Shown: positions 17,729 to 27,069, counted from the first letter of the stretch. The stretch is DNA of 64,000 bases from CALMEC01 sp963765105 (GCA_963765105.1 CAVXUW010000002.1:62001-126000); one strand, 5' to 3'. Made by a program: numbers and translations. The notes: generated from the letters alone by a model not told the origin.

Positions 17729-18706
17729 GTGCTCGCGCGCATCGCTCACGAGTTGTTCTGGCTCGGCCGTTCGGTTGCGCGTGCCGACCACACGGCGCGT
17801 CTGCTCGAGGGTGTCTTTCACGGCCAGCTCGAAGGGCAGCAGGACGACCCGTCGGTAATGACCCTGTCATGGGACGCGCTGCTGGCGATGACCGGGACTC
17901 GGTCGGACGACGCGCCACCCGGGCCGGCGAGCCCTGAGACAGTGATTCGTCTCATGGTGGCCGATCCGACCCAACCGGCGTCCATCGTTGCGTCGGTTGA
18001 AGCGGCACGCGAGCGGGCGCGGGCAGTGCGCGACGTGATCTCGCTCGACATGTGGGAAACCGTCAACACCCTTCACATGCGCATCTGTCAACGCGATATC
18101 GGCCCCGAGCTTCGTCGCGAGCCGTCGGCGCTTTTCGATTCGGTTCGTCAGCGGTGCTCATTGTTTTGGGGCGTTCAGCGACGCACGATGCTGCGTGACG
18201 ACAGCCTGGCATTCCTCAACGCCGGCGCCGAGATCGAGGCGGCCGACATTGTTGCGCGCATGCTCCGCGTGACGCTGCCGTTGGCGAACGGTGTGGACGA
18301 AAACGACGCGGCTCGCGACGGCCCGGCGTTGGCCCTTCTTCGTGCGGTGGGTGGGCTCCAAGCCTTCCGACGGGCCACGTCAGCTGTCCCGCACCTCATT
18401 CCGGTGGCTCGGTTCTTGATCTTCGAGTCCGCGTTTCCCGATTCCATCGCCGCCTGCGCCGAGAGCCTCCGGCGGGCCCTCGCGCGCGCCGACGTTGCGG
18501 CCACCCATGCACCTCCGGTCTTGCGTCTGGCACGGCTTGCGGCCGATCTCGACTTCCGGCGGCGCGAGCCCGCGCAGGTGCGTGGCCTCGTCGACACACT
18601 CGAGATTGCTCAGAAGGAGCTGGCTGCCGTTGATGCCGATATCTCCGCCCGGTACTTCGCCGGGGCGGAGCGCCCCGCACTTCGGATGGGGGCGGGGCGA
18701 GTTTGA
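17729..18706 (+). CDS. Alpha-E domain protein (DUF403)
   Basis: All-helical protein, 325 residues, of the alpha-E family that accompanies circularly permuted ATP-grasp ligases. The opening MLARIAHELFWLGRSVARADHTARLLEG is the diagnostic motif; conserved Glu and Arg residues recur along the helices. The GTG at 17729 follows the stop of the ATP-grasp gene directly (TAA then GTG), so translation is coupled. Its role is not established; it is thought to assist or complete the ligase reaction. Confidence 0.87.
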   Translation: MLARIAHELFWLGRSVARADHTARLLEGVFHGQLEGQQDDPSVMTLSWDALLAMTGTRSDDAPPGPASPETVIRLMVADPTQPASIVASVEAARERARAVRDVISLDMWETVNTLHMRICQRDIGPELRREPSALFDSVRQRCSLFWGVQRRTMLRDDSLAFLNAGAEIEAADIVARMLRVTLPLANGVDENDAARDGPALALLRAVGGLQAFRRATSAVPHLIPVARFLIFESAFPDSIAACAESLRRALARADVAATHAPPVLRLARLAADLDFRRREPAQVRGLVDTLEIAQKELAAVDADISARYFAGAERPALRMGAGRV

Positions 18707-19575
18707 ACTTCGACATCCGCTACCACACCGAGTATCGCTACGCGGGGGCGGTGACCGACAACATGAACACGGTGCGTGTGACACCCGCCGCCACATCCAC
18801 GCAACGTCTGCGCCACTTCTCTCTCACGGTTACGCCGGAGGTTCGTGTGTTCTCGCGTGAGGACTACTTTGGGACGGTTGTGCACGAGTTCGAGGTTGCG
18901 CGCCCACATGAGACCCTCACGATCGACGTCACCGCCGGCGTTGATGTTGCCGTGCCGCAACCACCACCGGAGGTGTCGTGGGAGGCGCTGGCGGAACCCT
19001 CGTATCTCCAGGCGGGCGCCGAGTTTCTGATCCCCCATCCGGCCGCGCGCCCTCATCCCACGCTTGCTCGGATCATCGAGCAGGCACGGTCTGCAACACC
19101 ACTGGCCACCGCCGACCGGATCACCAACGTCATTCCGGAGGAATTTGAGTACCGAAAGGGCGTCACGTACGTCGGCTCAACGGTGGCCGACCTGCTCGAC
19201 GCCGGGGCGGGTGTCTGTCAGGACTTCGTTCACCTCGCACTCGGCCTGTTGCGTGAGCTCGGTATCGCCTCACGGTACTGCTCCGGCTACCTGTTCGTCG
19301 AGAACGACGACGGTGCGCAGTCGGTTGAGGTCGAAACGCACGCGTGGCTCGAGATCCTGCTTCCCATATCCGCAGCCGATGGCGTATGGGTTGCCCTCGA
19401 TCCGACCAACCGCGGATTGGTCGGTGACCGGCATGTCAAGATCGGCCACGGGCGTTGGTACTCCGATGTCCCCCCGGTGCGCGGAATCTTCCGTGGCCCC
19501 GCCGGTGGAGAACTGACCGCTGACGTTGTCATGACCCAGCTCGACGCGGACCGGGAAAGAGCCTCTCCCAAATAG
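18703..19575 (+). CDS. Transglutaminase-like cysteine protease/peptidase
   Basis: 290-residue protein with a bacterial transglutaminase N-terminal beta domain (about 1-100) and a papain-like transglutaminase core. The catalytic triad is visible: C172 in GAGVCQDFVH, His in ETHAWLEI and Asp in ALDPTN. The start is TTG 18703, overlapping the alpha-E stop (TTGA). In this operon type the enzyme is expected to cut or transfer a peptide made or tagged by the ATP-grasp ligase, rather than to cross-link proteins. It is the last gene of the operon; a separate gene begins 97 bp downstream. Confidence 0.88.
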   Translation: MNFDIRYHTEYRYAGAVTDNMNTVRVTPAATSTQRLRHFSLTVTPEVRVFSREDYFGTVVHEFEVARPHETLTIDVTAGVDVAVPQPPPEVSWEALAEPSYLQAGAEFLIPHPAARPHPTLARIIEQARSATPLATADRITNVIPEEFEYRKGVTYVGSTVADLLDAGAGVCQDFVHLALGLLRELGIASRYCSGYLFVENDDGAQSVEVETHAWLEILLPISAADGVWVALDPTNRGLVGDRHVKIGHGRWYSDVPPVRGIFRGPAGGELTADVVMTQLDADRERASPK

Positions 19576-19627
19576 ATCGCCTCCTGGGTCGCAGGTACTC
19601 TGCGGGTTCCCCGCCGTATCCCGGGGT

Positions 19628-19651
19628 CCGAATGGGTACCGTCTCATTCGG
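19628..19651. promoter_or_regulatory. Inverted repeat upstream of heliorhodopsin
   Basis: CCGAATG (19628-19634) and CATTCGG (19645-19651) are perfect complements separated by 10 bases, ending 21 bases before the heliorhodopsin start. It could be an operator half-site pair or a leader hairpin. It is unlike the repeat in front of the proton-pump rhodopsin operon, so a different regulator would be involved. Confidence 0.45.
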
Positions 19652-19672
19652 CGCGAATCGAAAGGACGGGGG

Positions 19673-20494
19673 GTGCAGATGGCATCTGATGCCGAGACGA
19701 GATTCGGGGTGCTGTCTGATGCCACCGCAGGCCAAGCGCGGTCGCTGCGGCGGTGGAACCTCGGGGCGGCCCTCCTTCACCTCGTTTCTGGTCTCGCAAT
19801 GATCGTTCTCGGCAACTCGTTCACGTTGCCGGTGAGCACGTTCAACCTCAACGGCCCGCCGGGCACGCCCTTGGGTGATGGGGTGGTGGAGCGCATTGGC
19901 GATCTCCGCTTGGCATGGGCAACCGCCGCCTTCGCGCTGTTGTCAGCGCTGTTTCACCTGATCGTCGCTTCACCGGCAGGCATGCCGCGATACCTCAACG
20001 AGCTCGACCACGGTCGCAACCGCTTCCGGTGGGTGGAGTACTCGCTGTCGGCGTCGCTGATGATCGTGTTGATCGCCATGATTTGCGGCGTCACCGATCT
20101 GGCCGCGCTCATCCTGATCGCCGTGCTGAACGCGGCGATGATCCTCTGCGGCTGGCTCATGGAGGTGGCCAACCCACCCGACCGCGAACGTACGTGGTGG
20201 ACGCCGTTCTGGTTTGGGTGCGTTGCCGGTGCCGGACCGTGGATTGCGATTGCTGTCTACATCGCCGTCAACGTGTCGCAACCCGGCGCTTCCGGCCCAC
20301 CCGGTTTCGTCTACGCCATCCTGGTAAGCATCTTCGTCCTCTTCAACTGCTTTGCCATCAACCAGTGGCTGCAATTCCGTCGCGTGGGGCGATGGCAGAA
20401 CTACCTCTTTGGGGAACGTACCTACATCGTGCTGAGCCTGGTCGCCAAAACCGTGCTCGCCTGGCAGATCTTCGCCAACACCCTCATCGACTGA
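19673..20494 (+). CDS. Heliorhodopsin
   Basis: Seven-helix retinal protein of the heliorhodopsin family, inverted in membrane topology compared with type-1 rhodopsins, 273 residues. Recognition rests on family-specific blocks: LNGPPGT in the first extended loop, FRWVEYSLSASLMIVLIA with the counterion E122, TPFWFGCVAG, and helix G YIVLSLVAKTVLAWQIF carrying the retinal lysine K259. The GTG at 19673 has AAAGGA six bases upstream; the ATG at 19679 is the alternative. An N-terminal extension of about 25 residues precedes helix A. The family is not a pump; proposed roles are light sensing or regulation of a partner. A DedA gene follows on the same strand 86 bp downstream. Confidence 0.95.
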   Translation: MQMASDAETRFGVLSDATAGQARSLRRWNLGAALLHLVSGLAMIVLGNSFTLPVSTFNLNGPPGTPLGDGVVERIGDLRLAWATAAFALLSALFHLIVASPAGMPRYLNELDHGRNRFRWVEYSLSASLMIVLIAMICGVTDLAALILIAVLNAAMILCGWLMEVANPPDRERTWWTPFWFGCVAGAGPWIAIAVYIAVNVSQPGASGPPGFVYAILVSIFVLFNCFAINQWLQFRRVGRWQNYLFGERTYIVLSLVAKTVLAWQIFANTLID

Positions 20495-20580
20495 TCGAAC
20501 GGTCCTAGGCGCTGTCGAACGACGCGTCGACGAAACCGTCCTGCGGCGGACCGGCTGTGGCGCGGTATACGCTGACGGCA

Positions 20581-21246
20581 ATGCCCTCTCTGAGCCCAGA
20601 CTGGATGGACCCGCAGTGGCTGCTCAACCGCTTCGGTTCGCAGTTCTTCTGGGTCGGTGCTGTGATCGTGTTTATCGAGTGCGGCTTGCTGTTTCCGATT
20701 CTGCCCGGCGACTCACTGCTGTTTGCCGTCGGCCTCTTCATTTCCCGCGGCGATATCGGGATCAACATTGTGGCGGCATGCCTGATTCTCAGCGTTGCCG
20801 CCTTCCTGGGGAACGTCGTGGGCTATGAGATCGGTCGCGGCCTCGGCGGGCGATTGTACGAACGAAATGGCCGTTTCATCAATGCGGCAAACTTCGCCAA
20901 GACCCACAATTTCTTCGAAAAGCACGGCAACAAGGCCCTTGTGATGGGGCGGTTCGTGCCGATCGTGCGGACCTTCATCACCGTGGTCGCGGGCGTCGGT
21001 CGGATGGAACGGCGCCGGTTCTTCCTGTGGAGCGCGGTTGGGGCGGTGCTGTGGGCGACCGGCCTCACGATGCTGGGCTATTTTCTCGGCGGTGTGGATC
21101 TCATTCACGACCACCTCGAAGCGGCCATACTCGTCATCATTGCGATTTCTGTGCTGCCGATGATCATCGAATACTCCCGTCACCGCCGCCAATCGGCGCG
21201 GGCCGATGCTGTGGCCACCGAGACGTCCGCCACGAGCGGGGACTAG
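20581..21246 (+). CDS. DedA-family (SNARE-associated/VTT domain) membrane protein
   Basis: Polytopic membrane protein of 221 residues. It has the family motifs FIECGLLFPILPGDSLLF near the N-terminus, GYEIGRGLG, and GRFVPIVRTFITVVAGVGRM in the middle, plus hydrophobic segments near 25-50, 60-80, 130-175 and 178-198. DedA proteins recycle or flip phospholipid carriers and support envelope homeostasis. The ATG at 20581 is preferred because the open upstream frame lacks conserved sequence. It may be co-transcribed with heliorhodopsin. Confidence 0.9.
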   Translation: MPSLSPDWMDPQWLLNRFGSQFFWVGAVIVFIECGLLFPILPGDSLLFAVGLFISRGDIGINIVAACLILSVAAFLGNVVGYEIGRGLGGRLYERNGRFINAANFAKTHNFFEKHGNKALVMGRFVPIVRTFITVVAGVGRMERRRFFLWSAVGAVLWATGLTMLGYFLGGVDLIHDHLEAAILVIIAISVLPMIIEYSRHRRQSARADAVATETSATSGD

Positions 21247-21274
21247 CCATCTCCCGGTGTGCCGTGAGGGCACC

Positions 21275-23401
21275 TCAGCGAATGAGAACCGTTGTCTGCG
21301 CGACCGTCACCTGGCGACGTCCGACGCGCAACGTGCAGGTGTAGCGACCTGCCGGTAAGACGCGCCCGGTCGACAGCGAGATGATGAGGGTGCGTTTGTA
21401 GGCCCGTCGTACCGGCGCGATCCGAATCGGTCCGACACAGCGCTGCACAACTCCGGGATGTCGTTGCGCTGGATCGGCCACAAAACGGTAGTTGACCCAG
21501 ATGACCCGCGCTCCGCGGCGAATGCCGGTGACTTGGCGACCACCGTCCGCGCGGCTGAAGAACGCTCTGGCGTAACCCTCCTTCGGCGCGGCGAGCGTGA
21601 ACGGAATGATCTGGGTGATCACGGTGCCCGCCTCGTCGGGGCCGGTCACAAACGCCTGGTAGCGCCCGGGAGGCATGGTCGTCGGTAGGCGGTGGGTGAC
21701 AGTGCGGCGCCGAGGCGAGAGGGCAACCCGCTTTCTGAGCAACGCACGCTGTGTGCCCTCCGCCCGGAGAACGAGGGTCAGCGCGCCGGTGCGTGCGGGC
21801 AGCCCGTTGAGTTGCAGCGATCCGAGCTGTCGACTCGACTTCCAACGGGACGTGACGCGGGCGCCACCGATCAGTCCCGGCGTCGTCGTGACGCGATCAG
21901 CCCCCACTCCGGTTCCGAACCGGTTGGTGACGACGAGCCGGTAGTGCAGCGTAAGTCCGGCGGTCGGCTGGGTCAGGTTCGCGGCAGCCGGCGCGGAAAA
22001 CGTGTCGGGGGCAATCGGGATGTCGGGAGTGCGGCTGCCGTACGCCGTCGTGGGCCCGTACTCGAAGTGATAGGTCGAGGCCTGGAGCCGCGGACGCACG
22101 GCACCGGTCAGGGTCAGTGACGTTCGGGTCCCGTTGGTCGCGTCGCCGGTGGTCGCGACTGGTGGTGGATAGGGAGTGGTGTTGACAAGAGTCGTCACAC
22201 CGAGGAAGCCGGCCAGCGCCCAATCGGCTCGACCGTCGCTATCGAAATCACCGGGCGTTGCCCAATTGACGAAGGCCCCCGGCAGGTACAAGGCGGCACC
22301 GAACGGTCCCCCATCCGTGCTGGGAAGGACGCTGACCGGCGTGAGAGTTCCCCCCTGTGACAGTGGATCCGGGTAGCCGTCGCCGTTGAGATCCACGTTC
22401 CGCCGTGCGATCTTCGGCGAGGCTCCAAAATTGAGCGGGCTCGGCGTCGGATCGAACGCTCCGCGCCCGAGGCCACGGTGGAGTCGGGCGTCGCTGCCCA
22501 TTCCACCGAACGTGGTCACGATCAGGTCGAGCGCACCGTCCTGGTCGACATCGACGAGAGCACATTCGCTCACCGTGTTCGGGCTGGTGGACAACGTCGT
22601 GGGAGGCTGAAACCCCGTGGCCGAGGTCGGGCTCGTGAGCAGAATCGAGATCGTGCTCGCCCCGGTCACGACCAGGTCACGCCGCCGGTCGCCGTTGAGG
22701 TCGCCGCTGCTCATGCTGGTGGGTGTGGTGATTGGCACAGGCGTGGGTCCGGGAGCGAACTCGCCGCGGCCGTTGCCGATCAGCACCCGCACGTTTGCCG
22801 GTGAAGTGGATTGATCCACGTATGCGAGGTCGAGGGCGCCATCGCCGCCGATGTCGCCGAGCGCGATCGGCGGAGCCAGCGGCGTGCTCGGCGGTGCCCC
22901 TAAGGCCACGCGTTGAATCGTGCCGGAGTGGTTCAGCCCTCCCCCGGCGGCGCCGATGAGCAGTTCGATCCGTGCGAAGTAGGAGGACGGTGTCGAGACC
23001 CTCTCGATACCCCCGACGATCACGTCCTCGCGACCGTCTCCGTTCACGTCGCCTGAGACGACGGTCCCAGCCGAACCCACGAGGGTCGTGTCGTCGTTTG
23101 GGCGCCCCCCGGTGGTAAAGGTTCCATCGCCGGCGCCGTGCATCAGGGTGACATGACCCATGCCCGCCACGTCATCGGCGACGCCGACGGCAACGAGATC
23201 GAGGTTGGCGTCGCCATCGACGTTCATCGGAAGGGCTTGAAGCCAAATGTAGTCGTAGGGCTGAAACAGCGGTGTGGTGCGGAATGTCGGCTCGATCGCC
23301 GCCGCCGGACCCGCCGCCGTACCGATCACGAGGGCGATGGCCACCCGGTGCACCCATCGCGCCACGGACCGGCTGGGTGGTTGCGTTCCCGGGATGCTCA
23401 C
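21275..23401 (-). CDS. Secreted FG-GAP/VCBS repeat protein
   Basis: Exported repeat protein, 708 residues from GTG 23401, where a signal peptide begins (positively charged SRSVARWVHR, hydrophobic VAIALVIGTAAGPAAA). At least seven beta-propeller repeats follow, each with a calcium-loop-like DxDxDGxxD core such as MNVDGDANLDLVA, DVNGDGREDVIV, DVDQDGALDLIV and DFDSDGRADWAL. Then comes a fibronectin-like domain with the motif FEYGPTTAYGSRTP, frequent in Solirubrobacterales surface proteins, and a C-terminal beta domain rich in Arg/Thr. It is probably a surface or secreted adhesin; ligand unknown. Confidence 0.85.
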   Translation of the reverse strand: MSIPGTQPPSRSVARWVHRVAIALVIGTAAGPAAAIEPTFRTTPLFQPYDYIWLQALPMNVDGDANLDLVAVGVADDVAGMGHVTLMHGAGDGTFTTGGRPNDDTTLVGSAGTVVSGDVNGDGREDVIVGGIERVSTPSSYFARIELLIGAAGGGLNHSGTIQRVALGAPPSTPLAPPIALGDIGGDGALDLAYVDQSTSPANVRVLIGNGRGEFAPGPTPVPITTPTSMSSGDLNGDRRRDLVVTGASTISILLTSPTSATGFQPPTTLSTSPNTVSECALVDVDQDGALDLIVTTFGGMGSDARLHRGLGRGAFDPTPSPLNFGASPKIARRNVDLNGDGYPDPLSQGGTLTPVSVLPSTDGGPFGAALYLPGAFVNWATPGDFDSDGRADWALAGFLGVTTLVNTTPYPPPVATTGDATNGTRTSLTLTGAVRPRLQASTYHFEYGPTTAYGSRTPDIPIAPDTFSAPAAANLTQPTAGLTLHYRLVVTNRFGTGVGADRVTTTPGLIGGARVTSRWKSSRQLGSLQLNGLPARTGALTLVLRAEGTQRALLRKRVALSPRRRTVTHRLPTTMPPGRYQAFVTGPDEAGTVITQIIPFTLAAPKEGYARAFFSRADGGRQVTGIRRGARVIWVNYRFVADPAQRHPGVVQRCVGPIRIAPVRRAYKRTLIISLSTGRVLPAGRYTCTLRVGRRQVTVAQTTVLIR

Positions 23402-23764
23402 CGCGACCTGATCCCAATCGTCGGCTGCGCCAACCAGACGTAACGAGCGCCGGTGATCGTCAACAACGGTCGTTGCGCGTTGCCGGAACGCGACGTGAGA
23501 ACTTCGGCGTCCACTGCGGCGAGCATACGCCCTGATCGGGCAACGACATCCCCGTGGCGGCTGGATCACGATCGCTGCCGGGATGGTGACGCGTTGGTCG
23601 CCGACCGGTATCACGCGAATGATTGCACCCTCTCAAAGGGGCCCCGGCGGTTCCCGGGGGCGCACTCGACAAGTGACGCGAACACGAAAAAGGGCGGCTA
23701 ACCGTCCTGGTGGCGAATGAGATCAGCGGGACGGTGACGCTCCACGATACGCGCTAGCCGGGTG

Positions 23765-23800
23765 GCGGGGAGGGGACGCCAACGGGTGCCCCCTCCCCGC
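23765..23800. terminator. Strong G/C hairpin in the 23.4-23.96 kb intergenic region
   Basis: GCGGGGAGGGG (23765-23775) and CCCCTCCCCGC (23790-23800) form a perfect 11-bp stem with a 14-base loop. It lies between the FG-GAP gene and the M50 peptidase gene, which are divergent. A terminator is not required at this spot, so it may be a regulatory or extruded structure. The rest of the 23402-23959 interval shows no gene I can support. Confidence 0.45.
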
Positions 23801-23959
23801 GTCACGGCCGCACCGATGCCCACGAAAGGCTGATCTCCGCGAACGAGGTCCCGACGGTAAGCCGGGTCTCCGCCGGCCGGAGGGATCGTCGCAGCGCAAC
23901 GTATGCCGATCACATCTCTGCGCCGCGTCGGTGCCCGATTCCCCTACCATCGAGAGCGA

Positions 23960-24874
23960 ATGCGTCCCGACCTCAACCCGTACCCCGCTGCACCCCGTAA
24001 CGAGCTGAGCGGGAGCAGCGACGGCCTGGCACGTACGTGGCTTCGTCGAGCGTGGGCGCCGCTCGCGGTTGTATTGGGCGTGCTTTTGAAGTTCAAGGCC
24101 GTCGCCGCGGCACTGCTCAAGATCAAGTTCCTGGGTGGCGCCCTGTCGATGCTGATCTCGGTCGGCGGTTACGCCGTCTTCTGGGGCTGGCGCTTCGCAC
24201 TCGGCTTCGTGCTGCTTCTGCTGGTCCACGAGCTCGGGCACGTCGCCGAGGCACGCCGACAGGGCCTCGACACCAGCGGCGTGTACTTCATCCCATTCCT
24301 CGGTGCGGTGATGTTGCTGAAAGAGCACTCGAAGGATGCCGCCAAGGCCGCATGGCTGGGGATCGCCGGGCCGATTGTGGGCAGTGTCGGCGCCCTGGCA
24401 GTGTGGGGAGCCGGGGTGGTGTTCGACTCCGATCTGCTCGTGGCGCTCGCGTTCACCGGGTTCCTGCTCAACCTGTTTAACCTCATCCCGGTTTTCCCGC
24501 TCGACGGCGGCTGGATCACGGCGGTGTTTCACCCGACGTTCTGGGCCCTCGGCCTCGGCGGTCTCGTGATCCTGTTCTTCGTTTTTCCCAGCCCGATCAT
24601 CCCGATCATCGTCATCGTCGGAGGTATTGAGTTGTGGAAGCGACTGCGGGGCAAGGGGGTACACGATGCGGCCTATCACGACATCCCTGACGGTCAGCGC
24701 AGCACGATTGCCCTGACGTACATCGGGCTGGTCGCTCTCCTCGCCCTCGGCATGAGCGCCACGCACGAGGCTCGTGAGCTGGATGGCGATCTGCGGCAGG
24801 AGGCGATCACGCGCGAGGTTCCGACGGCCTCCACATCCGAGCAGACGAGACCGTTTCGGATGTCGGCACGCTGA
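23960..24874 (+). CDS. Site-2-type (M50) membrane metallopeptidase
   Basis: Intramembrane zinc protease-like protein, 304 residues. It carries HEXXH inside a membrane helix (VHELGH; H90, E91, H94) and the third zinc ligand in LIPVFPLDGG (D182), with five to six hydrophobic segments. The ATG at 23960 is used because residues before it in the open frame look non-coding. Such proteins often release transcription factors by cutting membrane anchors, but this compact form lacks a PDZ domain, so its substrate class is uncertain. Confidence 0.87.
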   Translation: MRPDLNPYPAAPRNELSGSSDGLARTWLRRAWAPLAVVLGVLLKFKAVAAALLKIKFLGGALSMLISVGGYAVFWGWRFALGFVLLLLVHELGHVAEARRQGLDTSGVYFIPFLGAVMLLKEHSKDAAKAAWLGIAGPIVGSVGALAVWGAGVVFDSDLLVALAFTGFLLNLFNLIPVFPLDGGWITAVFHPTFWALGLGGLVILFFVFPSPIIPIIVIVGGIELWKRLRGKGVHDAAYHDIPDGQRSTIALTYIGLVALLALGMSATHEARELDGDLRQEAITREVPTASTSEQTRPFRMSAR

Positions 24875-24929
24875 GTGTGACCACGGTTCGTGGTGCGGGC
24901 CCGACCGCTTGGCGTCACCAGCCACGGCT

Positions 24930-26969
24930 ATGGTTCCGTCCGTGAAACGTCACCCGGCTATCGCTCACCGCCGAATCCCGGCATGGTTCGTCGCGGTTGT
25001 CGCCCTTGCCGCGCCGACAGTTGTGGCGGCCGAACCGGCAGGGAGCCAGGCCCGGGCGTTCCAGGCGGCGCGGCTTGACGCCGGTCTGCGTCACACATGT
25101 GCGGTCGTCGCGACCGGGGCGGTGTGGTGCTGGGGATCTGACGAGTTCGGTCAGCTCGGCAACGACCCGGCCTTTGGGGTGGGCGTGGCGAGCGCGACGC
25201 CGGTTCCGGTGGCTCTGCCGGCCGGGCGCACCGCGACGGCGGTGTCGGCAGGGCCGGCGCACACATGCGCCAGCCTGGACGACGGCACGGCATGGTGCTG
25301 GGGCCGTGACGAGCAGGGCGAGCTTGGCAACGATATTCAGTTGGTCTCGAGTGGAGTGCCGGTGCGAGTGCCGTTGCCGTCGGGCCGCGTCGTGGTGTCG
25401 ATCAGTGCGGCCGATCAGCATTCGTGTGCGGCTCTTGACGATGGCAGCGCGTGGTGCTGGGGTACGGAGGGCAGCGGCGAGATCGGCGATGGTGAGGAAG
25501 CGTTCGGCGAGGCATCGACGGCGGTGCAGGTGCTGCTGCCGCCGGGTGGGCGCGCTACCGCCGTCAGCGCCGGTGGCGATCACACCTGCGCGATCTTGAG
25601 CGACGGCTCGGTGTGGTGTTGGGGAGCCGACTCCGTCGGACAGCTCGGAACCGACGTGGGCGATCCACCTGCCGGCCAGCCACAGATTCGCGTGCAACCG
25701 GTCAGGGCCGATCTCCCGGCCGGCGCCACGGCCGTTGCGTTGAGTGCCGGCGGCGCCACCACCTGCGCGGTTCTCAATGACACATCCGCTTGGTGTTGGG
25801 GTGCCGACTTCAATGGGCAGCTCGGCAACAGTCCCCAATTTGAATCACGTCCGCTGCCGCAGCCGGTCACATTGCTGCGGGATGTCTCCGCGATCAGCAC
25901 GTCGAGTTCCGAAACCGGTGATCACACCTGCGCCGTTTGGAGCGGTGGCTCGGTTGCCTGCTGGGGTCAGGACGACCGGGGGCAGCTCGGCGATGACGCC
26001 GTGCTTGGGGGTTCGCCGGTGCCGGTGGGCGTGGCTCTGCCCGGTGGCCGCACCGCACGGGCCATCGCTGTCGGTGGTTCCCACACGTGTGCCACGCTGG
26101 ATGACGGGTCGCTGGCCTGCTGGGGCTTCGACGCGACAGGCCAGCTTGGCAACGGGCCGGACGCCGCAAACGTCCCCGCCGCCGCCGCCGCGCCCCTCGC
26201 CCTATCCGCATCAGTCATGGTGGGCCGCCTCACGGACCTGTCCGTAGCGGTCGCTGGCCTTCCGGCGACGCTGCGCACGGGGCGGACGGCAAAGGTGACC
26301 GTTACGGTGCGAAACGCCGGTCCGGATCCCGCCACGGATCCCCGTATCGCCCTGCGCGCGCGGGGGGTCAAGATCCAGCGGGATGCCGCAGTAACCGGCA
26401 ACGCGACCAGTGCGGCGTGGCGTCCCGGGACGCTCGCCCCCGGTGCGCAAGCGCAGGTTGTCCTGACCGTCTCAAGCGCGGCACCGGGCGCGGCATCGCT
26501 CACCGTCGAGGTTGCGGCTGCTGCGGAGCGGGACGTCGATTCAATCGCAGGCGACGCGAAGGCGGGAGATGACGATCTGGCAGCGATCCTCACGCGGGTT
26601 ACCGGGCCACGCCGCGTCGTGCAGGCGCGGCTTGCCGTCACCACGGCGGCCTCCGGGGATCGAGCACTCTTCCGGGCGTTCACCGTTTTGAACGTGTTGC
26701 GTGATGACCGGGTCTCGATTCGCTGCGTGCGCGGCTGCGCGCTCAAACGCAGCGTGCTCGCCGCCGGCACGAGAGTGAGCTTCGGTCCGCTGTTTCGCAA
26801 ACGGCGTCTGCCGGTGGGTGCGATTGTCGAAACGCGCATCACCAGCGAAGGCGCAATCGGACGTTCGATTCGGGTGACGGTGACGAAGCGCGGCACCGGC
26901 ATCGGTGTGACGCGGAAGGAGTGCCGCATCCAGCGGACCGGTCGCCTCACCAACTGCGTGACCAGGTAA
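24930..26969 (+). CDS. Secreted RCC1-repeat protein with C-terminal CARDB/DUF11-like domain
   Basis: Exported protein, 679 residues. A signal peptide (VKRHPAIAHRRIPAW, then a hydrophobic segment ending VVAAEP) is followed by seven RCC1-type propeller blades. Each has the pattern HTCAxLxDGSxWCWGxxxxGQLG, with two cysteines per blade that probably form disulfides outside the cell. From about residue 430 there is an immunoglobulin-like domain (VTVRNAGPDPATDP), then a basic C-terminal region with several cysteines. Propellers of this kind bind proteins or polysaccharides. The repeats are seen at protein level; the DNA copies have diverged, so recent expansion is unlikely. Confidence 0.88.
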   Translation: MVPSVKRHPAIAHRRIPAWFVAVVALAAPTVVAAEPAGSQARAFQAARLDAGLRHTCAVVATGAVWCWGSDEFGQLGNDPAFGVGVASATPVPVALPAGRTATAVSAGPAHTCASLDDGTAWCWGRDEQGELGNDIQLVSSGVPVRVPLPSGRVVVSISAADQHSCAALDDGSAWCWGTEGSGEIGDGEEAFGEASTAVQVLLPPGGRATAVSAGGDHTCAILSDGSVWCWGADSVGQLGTDVGDPPAGQPQIRVQPVRADLPAGATAVALSAGGATTCAVLNDTSAWCWGADFNGQLGNSPQFESRPLPQPVTLLRDVSAISTSSSETGDHTCAVWSGGSVACWGQDDRGQLGDDAVLGGSPVPVGVALPGGRTARAIAVGGSHTCATLDDGSLACWGFDATGQLGNGPDAANVPAAAAAPLALSASVMVGRLTDLSVAVAGLPATLRTGRTAKVTVTVRNAGPDPATDPRIALRARGVKIQRDAAVTGNATSAAWRPGTLAPGAQAQVVLTVSSAAPGAASLTVEVAAAAERDVDSIAGDAKAGDDDLAAILTRVTGPRRVVQARLAVTTAASGDRALFRAFTVLNVLRDDRVSIRCVRGCALKRSVLAAGTRVSFGPLFRKRRLPVGAIVETRITSEGAIGRSIRVTVTKRGTGIGVTRKECRIQRTGRLTNCVTR

Positions 26970-27069
26970 AGCAAAGCCGCTGGTCGCTACCCCGTCGTCT
27001 CAGACGCTGTGAGGTGAAGCGTTGTCCGCCAGCGGTCTTGAGCGCGACTCCTTCTGACGTCACGTCCCG

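Noticed and set aside
19673..21246. Retinal or carotenoid biosynthesis genes next to the rhodopsins
   Set aside because: Looked for phytoene, lycopene-cyclase and Blh/Brp-like patterns around both rhodopsins and across the window; none seen.
23723..24925. Minus-strand open frame of 400 codons opposite the M50 peptidase
   Set aside because: The plus strand has HEXXH and the third ligand in the right order; the minus reading is a charged low-information shadow.
24930..26200. Regular DNA periodicity that could suggest a CRISPR array or satellite
   Set aside because: The periodicity is the RCC1 protein repeat; DNA copies diverge and there are no equal-length unique spacers. No CRISPR array was seen in the window.
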